Shown: in pieces, positions 8,626 to 17,353 of the stretch | Layout: the number at the start of each line of letters is the position of its first letter | How positions within the stretch are numbered: the stretch's first letter is position 1 | Assembly: GCF_000426525.1 (NCBI RefSeq) | Contig: NZ_AUFN01000001.1 | Span: forward strand, 1-64,000 | Reading direction: 5' to 3' | Origin: Nocardioides alkalitolerans DSM 16699 | GTDB taxonomy: Bacteria > Actinomycetota > Actinomycetes > Propionibacteriales > Nocardioidaceae | Length of the DNA: 64,000 nucleotides | The notes under the pieces: model-generated | The model's input: only the letters and a program-made list of their open reading frames with translations | Database searches by the model: none | What the model was told of the DNA's origin: nothing | Made by a program: the position numbers and the translations under genes

Positions 8626-9626
8626 GCGTCCGCCAGCAGCCGCAGGGTGGCCTTCTCGTACGCCGCCTGCCGGGCGTCGACGGTGTCGAAGGTGCGCCGG
8701 GTGGTGGCCTGGATGGTCCGCCCGGCCTCGTAGGCCTCGACGACGCGCGGGTCGACGTACGCGCTCCGCGCCAGCGTCGGGGTGTTGCCGAGGAACGACG
8801 AGACCTCCTTCATCGCCCCGCTCACCGCCCGCTTCTGCGACGCCTTCGTCTCCCCCGGCTCCTCGGTCTCCGCGAGCGCGGCGGCCGCGAGCACGGTGGC
8901 GTGCCAGGTGCGGAAGTCCTTGGCCGTGCCGTCGAGCCCGGTCGTCTCGCGCACGTACTCGTTCACCAGCGCCGGCAGCATCGAGCGCCAGCGGCTGCGG
9001 TCCTTCCAGGCCAGCAGTCGCAGGTCCTCGCCGCGCCGGCGGCGCATCACCTCGAGCGCCTCGATCACGGTCACGTCGTCGATCTCGATGCGGTGGTCGA
9101 CCCCGGACTTGCCCCGGAACGAGAAGACCAGCAGGTCGCCGCGCCGCCGTACGTGGCGCCGCTCCAGGGTGGTCAGCCCGAAGCTGCCGTTGGTGTCGGC
9201 GTAGACGTCGTTGCCGATGCGGAAGTAGCCGAGGTCGAGCAGCCGCACGGCGGCCGCGGTCGCCCGCTCGAGCGGCATGCCGTCGCGGCCGAGGTCGACG
9301 AGCACCGTCTCGCGCGCCTTCGCCAGGGCCGTGCCGAACGCGACCATCCGGTCGAACTTCTGCTCGTCCCGCTGCTCGCGCCAGGCCGGGTGGTAGAGGT
9401 ACTGCCGCCGACCGGCATCGTCGGTGCCCACCGCCTGCAGGTGGCCGTTCTCGTGGGGCGTGATCCACACGTCGGCCCACGCCGGGGGGATCACGAGGGC
9501 CTTGACGCGCGCCACCTCGTCCTCGCCGAGGCGGGCGCCGTCACGGTCGAGGTAGCTGAAGCCCCGCCCGACCTTGCGACGCGTCCAGCCGGGCTGGTCG
9601 GGAGAGGTCCTGCGCAGCCGCACCAT
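8622..9626 (-). CDS. DNA topoisomerase IB
   Basis: The 334-residue protein is a poxvirus-like type IB topoisomerase, which relaxes supercoils by nicking one strand through a 3'-phosphotyrosyl bond. The nucleophile is Tyr about 290 in NTPTLARSAYVDPRVV. The other catalytic elements are visible: LLDLGYFRIGND, the TNGSFGLTTLERRHV block, FRGKSG, and the RTWHAT stretch. It lacks human-type N-terminal extensions and is of normal bacterial length. The ATG is preceded by TAGCGT and a 7-base gap, the leaderless pattern seen in many genes here. It is the first gene of a two-gene operon with the macrodomain protein. Confidence 0.95.
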   Translation of the reverse strand: MVRLRRTSPDQPGWTRRKVGRGFSYLDRDGARLGEDEVARVKALVIPPAWADVWITPHENGHLQAVGTDDAGRRQYLYHPAWREQRDEQKFDRMVAFGTALAKARETVLVDLGRDGMPLERATAAAVRLLDLGYFRIGNDVYADTNGSFGLTTLERRHVRRRGDLLVFSFRGKSGVDHRIEIDDVTVIEALEVMRRRRGEDLRLLAWKDRSRWRSMLPALVNEYVRETTGLDGTAKDFRTWHATVLAAAALAETEEPGETKASQKRAVSGAMKEVSSFLGNTPTLARSAYVDPRVVEAYEAGRTIQATTRRTFDTVDARQAAYEKATLRLLADA

Positions 9627-9662
9627 CCGAGCGACGCTAGCCAGGCGGGGGTACGGCGCGGC

Positions 9663-10718
9663 TCACCCGGGAGGGCGTCTGCGGCGCCCGCGCACGAGGG
9701 CGGCGCCGAGCGCACCGAAGATCACGAGGCCCACGACCCCGACCGCCACGAGCGGCCACCACGGGACGGTGCCGTCGATCGTCGGGTCGGCGTCGGTGCC
9801 GTCGCCGACCGCGGGGTCGTCGACGAGCGGGGCGTCGCCCGCGCCGTCCGAGGGCGTCGTCGTCACCGGCGCCGTCTGCGCCACGAGGTCGTCGGGCAGG
9901 GGCACGTCCAGCACGGGCTGGTCGGCGCCCTCGCTGCTGATGAGCAGCGAGGTGGCGTCACCGGCGGCGTCGACCGCGACCGCCTCGCCCTGCTGCTGCT
10001 GGGGCAGGTCGAAGCTGCCGACCTCGACGAGGTCGGGATAGCTGTAGACGACCGCGGCGCCGTAGGTGCGCACCACGAGGTGGCGGCCGTCGGGGAAGAA
10101 GGCGGCGTCGGTGGCGATGCCGACCGCGGGCCCGGCCTGGCGCAGGACGTTGGGCGCCGTGCGGGAGAGCTCCTCGGGCGCGAGGTAGAACGCGCCGCCC
10201 AGCACGCCCTTGCTGACGACGAGGATCTGGCCCGTCTGCGGGTGCACCAGCAGCGACTCGGCGTCGCGGGCGCCGTCCTCGAAGACCATGCGGTAGCGGG
10301 CGGGCTGCACCTCCTGGTCGCCGCGTCCGACGGGCACCCGCAGCAGCGTCACCGAGTCGCGGGCCGCCAGGTTGTCGCCGATGTCGCCGACCCAGACCTC
10401 GCCGGTGGGGGCTCCGCGCTCGTACGCCGGCGCCACCGCCTCGACGTCGGTGGGGTCGGGGCTCCAGCTCGTGACCCCGACGGTCTCGCCCGACGCCGGG
10501 TCGACGGTGAACACCCGCCCGGCGTCGCCGGAGTCGTTCACGGTCACGAGCAGCCCGTCGACGACGGCGAGCCCGCTCGACTCCACGATGTCGGGATCGG
10601 CGAACCGGGTCACCTCGGTCGCCCCCGTCTCCTCGGCGGCCGGCGTCAGCGACGCGCCGATCGCGAACGGCAGCAGCAGCGCGGCCACGGCCGCCCCTCC
10701 CACGAGCACCCGCCTCAC
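9663..10718 (-). CDS. Secreted, membrane-anchored beta-propeller-like protein
   Basis: The 351-residue product has a signal peptide (VLVGGAAVAALLLPFAIG), a large extracytoplasmic domain with repeated strand patterns such as SSGLAVVDGLLVTVNDSGD and TDAAFFPDGRHLVVRTYG, and a C-terminal membrane helix (VGVVGLVIFGALGAAL) followed by an arginine cluster. This is the layout of a cell-surface protein held by its C-terminus with the bulk outside. The repeats resemble a beta-propeller; no catalytic residues stand out. A Thr/Asp/Gly-rich linker precedes the helix. Its GTG overlaps the stop of the upstream methyltransferase by four bases, an operon whose logic is not clear to me. Confidence 0.8.
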   Translation of the reverse strand: MRRVLVGGAAVAALLLPFAIGASLTPAAEETGATEVTRFADPDIVESSGLAVVDGLLVTVNDSGDAGRVFTVDPASGETVGVTSWSPDPTDVEAVAPAYERGAPTGEVWVGDIGDNLAARDSVTLLRVPVGRGDQEVQPARYRMVFEDGARDAESLLVHPQTGQILVVSKGVLGGAFYLAPEELSRTAPNVLRQAGPAVGIATDAAFFPDGRHLVVRTYGAAVVYSYPDLVEVGSFDLPQQQQGEAVAVDAAGDATSLLISSEGADQPVLDVPLPDDLVAQTAPVTTTPSDGAGDAPLVDDPAVGDGTDADPTIDGTVPWWPLVAVGVVGLVIFGALGAALVRGRRRRPPG

Positions 10719-11950
10719 CTCACGTCGAGCAGCTCGGCCAGCCGGGGGCGGATGCCCCAGGCGGCGACGAGGTCGTCGTACTCGGTGCGCACCGCGCCGC
10801 CCTTGACGGGCTTGCCCGCGCGCACCGCCCGCAGCAGCGTGTTGCGGGGCGTGTGCTGGCTCTCGACGAACTGCACGACCTCCACGCGGTAGCCGGCCAG
10901 GCGCATCAGCGAGGCCCGCAGGCCGTCGGTGAGGGTGTCGGCGAAGCGCTCGCGCAGGATCCCGTGGCGGGTGAGCATCGCGTACGGCGCAGGCGTGGGC
11001 GTCCTGCGCAGCTGGGCGGCGACGTCGTGGTGGCAGCACGGGGCGGCCAGCACGAGCGTGGAGCCCCACTCGACGGCGCGGGCGAGCGCCTCGTCGGTGG
11101 CGGTGTCGCAGGCGTGGAGGGCGAGCACCACCTCGGGCGGGCCGGCGAGGCCCGGCAGGTCGCTGAGGTCGGCCCCGGCGATGCTGCCGACCGTGAACGT
11201 CAGCTCGTCGGCGACGCCGAGGCGCTCGGCCACCGCGGTGTTGTGCTCGCGGGACTGCTCCTTCACGTCGACCCCCACCAGGTGCACCGGCAGGCCGCGC
11301 ACGTGGCTGAGGTAGCGGTGGGCCGCGAAGGTCAGGTAGGCGTTGCCGCAGCCGAGGTCGACGACCCGCAGGGGCTCCTCGACGGTCGGGCGGCGCAGGT
11401 GGCCGCGCTGGACGGCCTCGGTGACGGCGGCCTCGAGCAGGCGGGCGAACTCCTCGACCTGGCGGTACTTCGCCTGCCGCGTCGGCTTGATCCGGCCCTG
11501 GGCGTCGGAGATGCCGAGCGCGACCAGCACCGGGTCGTCCTCGGGCAGGAGCCGCTCCTTGTCGCGGTCGTGGCCGCGGTCGGCGACGACCTCCTCGGCG
11601 CGGTCGGTCGTGTGGCAGACGGCCTCGAGCCGCTTGGTGACCCGCACCTGGTGGGTCTGCGTGGTGGTGTCGACGTGCCAGTTGCCGAACGGCTCGTCGA
11701 GCAGCGCGTCGACGGCCTCCCGGGCCTCGACCGAGCCCGCGGGGTGGTTGGCGGTGTGGGCCTGCGTGGCGTCGTACGACGTCACCTGCAGGTGGCGGCC
11801 CGCCTTGAGGTCGACGTAGCGCAGCTCGGCGCGGCGCCAGCGCGGCTCCGTGCTCTTCTGCCGGCCCGACGCGACGGCCTTGACGAGGGCCTCGGGGTCG
11901 AGCAGGTGGGAGCGCATGCGCGTCAGCACGCGGAGGAGGGGTTCGGTCAC
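10715..11950 (-). CDS. SAM-dependent methyltransferase, METTL25-like
   Basis: The 411-residue protein has an N-terminal domain of about 180 residues and a class I methyltransferase core. Motif I is VVDLGCGNAYLTFAAHR (about residues 195-211), motif II is VHLVGVDVK, and the family-specific blocks are LALHACDTATDEAL and APCCHHDVAAQL. The LHACD and CCHH blocks are typical of the METTL25/RRNAD1 group, whose human members include a histidine methyltransferase acting on ribosomal protein. The bacterial substrate is unknown. The start is the ATG at 11948-11950; the gene is followed with a GTGA overlap by the propeller-like surface protein. Confidence 0.88.
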   Translation of the reverse strand: MTEPLLRVLTRMRSHLLDPEALVKAVASGRQKSTEPRWRRAELRYVDLKAGRHLQVTSYDATQAHTANHPAGSVEAREAVDALLDEPFGNWHVDTTTQTHQVRVTKRLEAVCHTTDRAEEVVADRGHDRDKERLLPEDDPVLVALGISDAQGRIKPTRQAKYRQVEEFARLLEAAVTEAVQRGHLRRPTVEEPLRVVDLGCGNAYLTFAAHRYLSHVRGLPVHLVGVDVKEQSREHNTAVAERLGVADELTFTVGSIAGADLSDLPGLAGPPEVVLALHACDTATDEALARAVEWGSTLVLAAPCCHHDVAAQLRRTPTPAPYAMLTRHGILRERFADTLTDGLRASLMRLAGYRVEVVQFVESQHTPRNTLLRAVRAGKPVKGGAVRTEYDDLVAAWGIRPRLAELLDVR

Positions 11951-11990
11951 GGCACCACCAGGGGGTTCAGCGGGAGGAGGGGCGGGCCGG

Positions 11991-12074
11991 TCACCAGATC
12001 GCGGCCACCACGACGATGAGGATGAGTGCCCCGAGCGCCACGGGGATGATGAGGCGGCGGTGGCGGGGGTTCAC
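11991..12074 (-). CDS. 27-residue single-pass membrane peptide
   Basis: A GTG at 12072-12074 opens a 28-codon frame whose product has a basic N-terminus (VNPRHRRL) and one hydrophobic helix (IIPVALGALILIVVVAAIW). A TACACT box ends exactly 7 bases before the start, the leaderless arrangement seen at a dozen other genes in this window, which is the main reason to accept so short a gene. Similar basic-plus-hydrophobic mini-proteins are frequent in this lineage, sometimes overlooked. It lies in the gap between the Old Yellow Enzyme and methyltransferase genes, on their strand. Function unknown. Confidence 0.6.
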   Translation of the reverse strand: MNPRHRRLIIPVALGALILIVVVAAIW

Positions 12075-12109
12075 GGTCCCGAGTGTAGGTCGCCCCTCCC
12101 GCCCGTCCG

Positions 12110-13276
12110 TCAGGACCAGGCCCCCCGGGTGTACTGGTCCGGGTACGGGCCGTCGTGCCGGTCGACGCCGAGCTCGTGGGCGGCCCGCTGCGGCCAGGCC
12201 GGCTCGCGCAGCCCGGCGCGGGCCAGCAGCACGGCGTCGGCGTGCCCGTCGACGAGGATCTTCTCCGCCTGGGCGGGGTCGGTGATCTCCCCCACCGCGG
12301 CGACCGGCAGGCCCGCGGCCGACACGGCGTCGGCGAACGGCACCTGGTAGCCGGGGCCGGTGGTGATCTCCTGGCGCGGGTCGGCCCCGCCCGAGGAGAC
12401 GTCCACGAGGTCGACGCCGTGACCCGCGAGCACGCCGGTCAGGCGCGTGGACTCCTCGACGCTCCAGCCGCCCTCGACCCAGTCGGTCGCGCTGATGCGC
12501 ACGAACAACGGCTTGTGCTCGGGCCACACCGCCCGCACCGCGGCGGCCGTCTCGACCACGAGGCGGGTGCGGCCGGCGAAGTCCCCGCCGTACGCGTCGG
12601 TGCGCGCGTTCGCCAGCGGGCTCAGGAACTGGTGGAGCAGGTAGCCGTGGGCGGCGTGGATCTCGACGACGTCGAACCCGGCCTCGTCGGCACGGCGCGC
12701 GGCGGCGGCGAACGCGTCGACGACCCCGGCCACCTCCTGGAGGGTGAGCGCCGCCGGCGCGGTGAAGCCGTCGAAGGCCAGCGCGCTCGGGCCCACCGTC
12801 GGCCAGCCGCCGTCGGCCTCCGCGACGGAGCCGCGACCGGTGCCCGAGCCGTCACCGGCGCCGCGCCACGGGGCGTACGTCGACGCCTTGCGCCCGGCGT
12901 GCGCGAGCTGCACGCCGATCGGGGTCGAGCCGTACGGCGACTGCGTGTGCGCGAACTCCACGACCCGGCGCCAGGCCTCGGTCTGCGCGTCGTTCCAGAG
13001 GCCGGTGTCCTCGGGGCTGATCCGCCCCTCCGGCACCACGGCCGCCGCCTCGGTGAGGACGAGGCCGAAGCCGCCCGTCACCCGCGCGCCGAGGTGCACG
13101 AGGTGCCAGTCGGTGGGCACGCCGTCCTGCGCCGTCACGGAGTACTGGCACATCGGCGCCAGCCACACCCGGTTCGGGAACGTCACCCCGCGCAGCGTCA
13201 GCGGCGAGAACAGGACGGGCCCGTCCGTCGACGCGGCGTCGTCGGGCACGGTCAGGGCAGCGGTTCCGGTGGTCAC
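12110..13276 (-). CDS. NADH:flavin oxidoreductase, Old Yellow Enzyme family (YqjM-like)
   Basis: The 388-residue FMN protein reduces activated C=C bonds with NAD(P)H. The N-terminal LFSPLTLRGVTFPNR and VWLAPMCQYS (about residues 20-45) are typical of YqjM-type ene-reductases, with cysteine in MCQYS tuning the flavin. GVQLAHAGRKAS, EIHAAHGYLLHQFLSPLANART, and DVSSGG and GEITDPAQAE near the C-terminus complete the TIM-barrel signature. I use GTG 13276; an ATG at 13309 in the same frame would add 11 residues, but its GGA lies too close to act as a ribosome-binding site. It is a single gene whose 5' end faces a repeat-rich stretch. Confidence 0.92.
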   Translation of the reverse strand: MTTGTAALTVPDDAASTDGPVLFSPLTLRGVTFPNRVWLAPMCQYSVTAQDGVPTDWHLVHLGARVTGGFGLVLTEAAAVVPEGRISPEDTGLWNDAQTEAWRRVVEFAHTQSPYGSTPIGVQLAHAGRKASTYAPWRGAGDGSGTGRGSVAEADGGWPTVGPSALAFDGFTAPAALTLQEVAGVVDAFAAAARRADEAGFDVVEIHAAHGYLLHQFLSPLANARTDAYGGDFAGRTRLVVETAAAVRAVWPEHKPLFVRISATDWVEGGWSVEESTRLTGVLAGHGVDLVDVSSGGADPRQEITTGPGYQVPFADAVSAAGLPVAAVGEITDPAQAEKILVDGHADAVLLARAGLREPAWPQRAAHELGVDRHDGPYPDQYTRGAWS

Positions 13277-13328
13277 GTACGGCCCCAACGACCACCGGGC
13301 GCGGGGCATTCCTGGCTACCCGTCCCCG

Positions 13329-13406
13329 GCGCCCCGTGCAACGCGGTGTCCGGGCCACTGCACACGCGGCAGGACACCCACCCGGACACCACAGCACCGC
13401 AGAAGT
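13329..13406. repeat. Family D intergenic repeat, left copy
   Basis: This 78-base stretch is the inverted counterpart of 14147-14224. Apart from a variable 10-base middle (GCAGGACACC here) there are only about five mismatches. It contains its own hairpin: GGTGTCCGGG and CCCGGACACC pair across 31 bases. Together the two copies bracket the VOC gene. The copy lies upstream of the Old Yellow Enzyme gene. Confidence 0.8.
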
Positions 13407-13440
13407 CGCCGTCGGGCCACGGGCTCACTCCCCCGCGGGC

Positions 13441-13665
13441 CTGCATCACTCGGCGGCGACCTGCGGCACGAGGGCCGGATCTGCCCGCACAGGGTTCGCC
13501 GCGCCTGCGATCCGGCCTCGTCCGGTCGAGCGGGTCGAGCGGGTCGAGCGGGTCGAGCGGGTCGAGCGGGTCGAGCGCACGAAAATCGCAAAACGAGTCC
13601 CGGAGAGGCCCGGGTGGTCCGATTCGGGACGCGTTCTGCGACGTCCGTGCGGCGCGCCCGGCCGG
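13441..13665. repeat. Repeat-rich intergenic stretch with a 9-bp tandem array
   Basis: No gene is seen here. At about 13525-13578 the unit GTCGAGCGG is repeated six times, the last copy differing by one base. It is flanked by two imperfect hairpins: CGAGGGCCGGATC with GATCCGGCCTCG (about 13470-13520) and TCGCAAAACGAGTCCC with a near-complement ending TTCTGCGA (about 13586-13640). All frames through the array encode only simple repeats (VER, SSG or GRA). It lies between the family D repeat and the 3' end of the VOC gene. Confidence 0.8.
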
Positions 13666-14097
13666 TCACCCCGCCAGGTAGAGGCAGAACGGGTGCCCGG
13701 CGGGGTCGAGCAGCACCCGCACGGTCTCCTGCGGCTGGTACGACGCCAGCCGCGCCCCGACGGCGAGCGCGTCGGCGACGGCGAGCTCGAGGTCCGAGAC
13801 CTCCACGTCGAGGTGCGCCTGCATCGTCGGCCCGCCCGCCACCGACGGCCAGACGGGCGCGACGTACTGCTCGTCGAGGGCGCAGGCGAGGTAGGTCCGG
13901 GCGCCGTCGCGGGCGTCCGCCAGCGTCACCCAGGTCTCGTCGTGCACGGTCGCGCGCCACCCGAGCAGCCGCTCGTAGAAGCGCGCCAGGCCCGCGGGGT
14001 CGGCACTGTCGAGCGCGACGCCCCACCACCCGGTGCGTCCGCGGATGCCGCTCGGCGCCGTCTGGTCCCCGGAAGCGCCTGCCTCGGTCTCCCCCAT
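13666..14097 (-). CDS. VOC-superfamily (glyoxalase/bleomycin resistance-like) protein
   Basis: The 143-residue protein has the paired beta-alpha-beta-beta-beta modules of the vicinal oxygen chelate fold: GWWGVALDSADPAGLARFYE at the start of module one, MQAHLDVEVSDLELAVADAL in the middle and DPAGHPFCLYLAG at the end. Metal ligands of the usual H...E pattern are only partly evident, and the reaction is unknown. The start is the ATG at 14095-14097; TACGGT and a 7-base gap precede it, and the upstream family D repeat rules out the longer in-frame start at 14148. The gene sits alone between inverted copies of that repeat. Confidence 0.88.
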   Translation of the reverse strand: MGETEAGASGDQTAPSGIRGRTGWWGVALDSADPAGLARFYERLLGWRATVHDETWVTLADARDGARTYLACALDEQYVAPVWPSVAGGPTMQAHLDVEVSDLELAVADALAVGARLASYQPQETVRVLLDPAGHPFCLYLAG

Positions 14098-14146
14098 GCC
14101 CGCCACCGTAGGACGGACGCGACCCGTCCGGGAGACCTCCGGCGCC

Positions 14147-14224
14147 ACTTCTGCGGTGCTGTGGCGTCCGGGTGCGCGTTCTTACGCGTGTGCAGCAGCC
14201 CGGACACCGCGTTAAACGGGGCGC
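14147..14224. repeat. Family D intergenic repeat, right copy (inverted)
   Basis: Reverse-complement partner of 13329-13406. It forms an internal hairpin, GTCCGGG with CCCGGAC, and its variable centre contains a small CGCGT-TCTT-ACGCG stem. Downstream, bases 14214-14262 carry three loose copies of ACGGGRCGCAACCG running up to the stop of the FAD/Fe-S dehydrogenase gene. It lies 49 bases upstream of the VOC start codon. Confidence 0.8.
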
Positions 14225-14264
14225 AACCGCTAGACGGGACGCAACCGTCACACGGGGCGCGCCC

Positions 14265-17162
14265 TCAGACGCGCGAGGCCAGCAGCTCGGCGAGGTGGAG
14301 CGCGGGCACGTCGGCGAGGTCGTCGAGCTGGATCTTGCAGCTCATGCCGTCGGCCAGCACGACCGTCTCGGGGTCGCGGGCGTACGCCGCGCGGACCGCC
14401 GGCAGCAGCTGGCTCTCCGCGACCGCCACCGACACCTCGTAGTGGCCCTGCTCGACACCGAAGTTGCCCGCGAGGCCGCAGCAGCCGCCCACCCGGGTGA
14501 CCTTCGCGCCCATCGACTTCAGCAGGTGCTCGTCGGTCTCCCAGCCCATGATCGAGGCCTGGTGGCAGTGCGGCTGCGCCACGACCTCGACGCCGGTGAG
14601 GTCGGGCAGCGCGATCCGCCCGTCGGCCACCAGCCGCGCGAGCAGCTCGCCGAACGTGAGCACGCCGCGCGCCACCTCGGCGGCCCGCGGGTCGTCGCTC
14701 AGCTCCTCCAGGTCGCTGCGCAGCGCGGCCGTGCAGGAGGGCTCGATGCCCACGACGGGCACACCCGAGGCGACGTACGACGCCAGGGTCGCCGCCGTGC
14801 GGCCGGCGATCTTGCGGGCGGTGTCGAGCTGGCCGGTGGTGATCCAGGTGAGGCCGCAGCACGCGCGCTCGTCGATCACGCGCACCGTGAGGCCGGCGGA
14901 CTCGAGGAACCGCACGGCCGCCAGCCCGCTGCCGGGCTGGAAGTGGTTGGTGAACGAGTCGGCCCAGATCCAGACGTCGGGAGCCGCCGTGCTCGACGAC
15001 AGCTCGGCGGCGACGCCCTGCTTGCGCGCCGTACGACGCAGCGAGCGCGTCGCGAACTGCGGCAGGCTGCGGCGCTGGTCGACCCCGGCGGTGGCCCGGG
15101 CGACCCGGGCGATCGGACCGGCCTTGAGGGAGGCGTTCGCCAGCCCGGCCACCGGCGCGGTGAGGCGGGCCCACATCGGCAGGCGACCGAGGATGTAGTG
15201 GCTGCGCGGGCGACGCTTGCCGGCGTACGTCTGGTGCAGCACCTCCGACTTGTAGGTCGCCATGTCGATGCCGGTCGGGCAGTCGTTGGCACAGCCCTTG
15301 CAGGCCAGGCAGAGGTCGAGCGCGTCGTGCACCGCGGGGTCGGTGACGCCGCCGACGAGCTCGCCGTCCAGGGCCTCCTGCAGCACGCGGGCGCGGCCGC
15401 GGGTGGAGTCCTTCTCGTCACGCGTCGCCGTGTACGACGGGCACATCACGCCCGTGCCGGTGCCGGCCCCGCCACCGACGAGGCACTTGCCGACGCCCGT
15501 GCAGCGGTGCACCGCGTCGCCCATCGAGCCGCCGTCGTGGGTGAACCGCAGCAGGGGCAGGGGCTCGCGGTGGCGCGGCCGGGAGGCGCGCAGGTCGGCG
15601 TCGAACGGCGCCGGGTCGACGATGTTGCCGGGGTTCATCACGCCGAGGGGGTCGCAGATGGCCTTGGCCTCGGCGAACAGCTCGAGCGAGCGGGCGTCGT
15701 ACATGGTCGAGAGCAGCTCGGAGCGCGCCCGGCCGTCGCCGTGCTCGCCCGAGAGCGAGCCGCCGTACTTCTGCAGCGCACCCGCCGCCGCCTCGATGAA
15801 GGAGCGGAAGGCCGCCTGGCCGTCGGCGGCCGTCGTGGTGGCGCCCGCGCCGGGGACGAGCGGGAAGTCGATGCGCACGTGCACGCAGCCGTCGCCGAAG
15901 TGGCCGTAGGGCACGCCGTCGAGGTCGTGGGCGCGCAGGAGGTCGTCGAAGTCGCGCAGCCAGGCACCGAGGTGCTCGGGCGGCACGGCGGCGTCCTCCC
16001 AGCCCGAGTAGGCCGGCCGGGTCAGCGAGCGGGCGGCGAGGCCGGCGCCGTCCTCGCGGATGCGCCAGAGCGCGGCGGCCTCCTTCGGGTCGGTGACGAT
16101 GCGGCTCTCGAGCGCGCCGGCGACGGCGACGAGCGAGCGGGCGACCGCCTCGGTCTCGGGGACGGTCTCGCCGGTGATCTCGGCGAACATCCAGCCCGCG
16201 CCGCGCGGCAGGTCGGGCACGGACTTGCCGGAGCGTCGCACGATGTCGACGATCCGCGCGTCGAGGCCCTCGCAGGCGACGATCGGGAAGGCCAGCAGGG
16301 CCGGTACGGCGTCCGCGGCCTCCGCCATCGACGGGTAGCCCAGCGCCACCAGCGTGCGCACCGGGGCGTCGCGCACGAGCCGCACGGTCGCCTTCGCGAC
16401 GACGCCCAGGGTGCCCTCGGAGCCGACGAGGAAGCGGTCGACGCGGCGGCCGTTCTCGGGCAGCAGGTGCTCGAGGGAGTAGCCGGAGACCTGGCGGCCG
16501 AAGCGGCCGAACTGGGTGCGGATCTGGGCGAGGTCGCCGGCGGCGAGGCGGTCGAGCGCGTCGACGGAGCCGCCGCCCGTGCGCGGTGCGTCGCCTCCGA
16601 GCTCGAGCTGCTCGCCGGTGCCGAGCACGACGGAGAGCGCCTCGACGTTGTCGACCATGCGGCCGTAGCCCAGCGCCCGCGAGCCGCAGGCGTTGTTGCC
16701 GATCATGCCGCCGATGGTGCAGCGGGTGTGGGTCGACGGGTCGGGCCCGAAGCGCCAGCCGTGCGGCGCCGCGGCCTTCTGCAGCACGGCGTGCACCGTG
16801 CCCGGGTCGACGACGGCCGTGCCAGCCTCGGCGTCCACGGAGTGCACCCGGTTGAGGTGCTTGAGGGTGTCGACGACGAGGCCGGCGCCGACGGCGTTGC
16901 CGGCGATCGACGTGCCGGCCCCGCGCATCGTCAGGGGCACCCGCAGCTCACGGGCGACGTCGACGACCGCGGCCAGCTCGTCGGGGTGGCGCGGGCGGAC
17001 GACGGCCTGCGGTACCACGCGGTAGAGCGAGGAGTCGGTCGAGTACGCCGCCCGCGTGACGACGCTGTCGTCGACGTCGGTGACCCCACGACGCGTGAGC
17101 GCCGCCACGAGGTCGGGGGTGGCCGGAGCCGCCTGCTCGTCCGCCTGCACATCCACCGTCAC
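14265..17162 (-). CDS. FAD and Fe-S dehydrogenase, GlcD-GlcF fusion, YdiJ-like
   Basis: The 965-residue protein fuses two halves. The N-terminal half (about 1-500) is a PCMH-type FAD domain (AVVRPRHPDELAAVVDVAR, GAGTSIAGNAVG, GGMIGNNACGS) with the FAD-oxidase C-terminal domain. The C-terminal half carries two cysteine clusters for 4Fe-4S centres (CTGVGKC...MCPSY and CLACKGCANDCPTGID) and two CCG domains (RACCGLTWIT and GGCCGLAGNFG). Length and order match E. coli YdiJ, a D-2-hydroxyglutarate dehydrogenase, and more distantly D-lactate dehydrogenases. A hydroxyacid-oxoacid transhydrogenase, which makes D-2-hydroxyglutarate, is encoded nearby, so I favour that substrate. Start GTG 17162. Confidence 0.92.
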   Translation of the reverse strand: MTVDVQADEQAAPATPDLVAALTRRGVTDVDDSVVTRAAYSTDSSLYRVVPQAVVRPRHPDELAAVVDVARELRVPLTMRGAGTSIAGNAVGAGLVVDTLKHLNRVHSVDAEAGTAVVDPGTVHAVLQKAAAPHGWRFGPDPSTHTRCTIGGMIGNNACGSRALGYGRMVDNVEALSVVLGTGEQLELGGDAPRTGGGSVDALDRLAAGDLAQIRTQFGRFGRQVSGYSLEHLLPENGRRVDRFLVGSEGTLGVVAKATVRLVRDAPVRTLVALGYPSMAEAADAVPALLAFPIVACEGLDARIVDIVRRSGKSVPDLPRGAGWMFAEITGETVPETEAVARSLVAVAGALESRIVTDPKEAAALWRIREDGAGLAARSLTRPAYSGWEDAAVPPEHLGAWLRDFDDLLRAHDLDGVPYGHFGDGCVHVRIDFPLVPGAGATTTAADGQAAFRSFIEAAAGALQKYGGSLSGEHGDGRARSELLSTMYDARSLELFAEAKAICDPLGVMNPGNIVDPAPFDADLRASRPRHREPLPLLRFTHDGGSMGDAVHRCTGVGKCLVGGGAGTGTGVMCPSYTATRDEKDSTRGRARVLQEALDGELVGGVTDPAVHDALDLCLACKGCANDCPTGIDMATYKSEVLHQTYAGKRRPRSHYILGRLPMWARLTAPVAGLANASLKAGPIARVARATAGVDQRRSLPQFATRSLRRTARKQGVAAELSSSTAAPDVWIWADSFTNHFQPGSGLAAVRFLESAGLTVRVIDERACCGLTWITTGQLDTARKIAGRTAATLASYVASGVPVVGIEPSCTAALRSDLEELSDDPRAAEVARGVLTFGELLARLVADGRIALPDLTGVEVVAQPHCHQASIMGWETDEHLLKSMGAKVTRVGGCCGLAGNFGVEQGHYEVSVAVAESQLLPAVRAAYARDPETVVLADGMSCKIQLDDLADVPALHLAELLASRV

Positions 17163-17353
17163 GCCACCATTGTGCGCGCCCGTCGCAGCCGGGCCGCACA
17201 CGGTCCAGGGTGCGTGCCCCGTCCCGGCCACGGCCCCGCTCCGCGTCGGCCCCCGGGGTCGGCGCACGCCCACCGGGTACCGACGGTCACCCGCGGCCCC
17301 GGGCCCACCGCCCGAGGCGTCGCACCTCTCCCCCGACCCGCCCTGGAGGCCCC

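Noticed and set aside
13525..13578. CRISPR-like array
   Set aside because: The 9-bp units are directly joined without spacers, and no cas gene is present.
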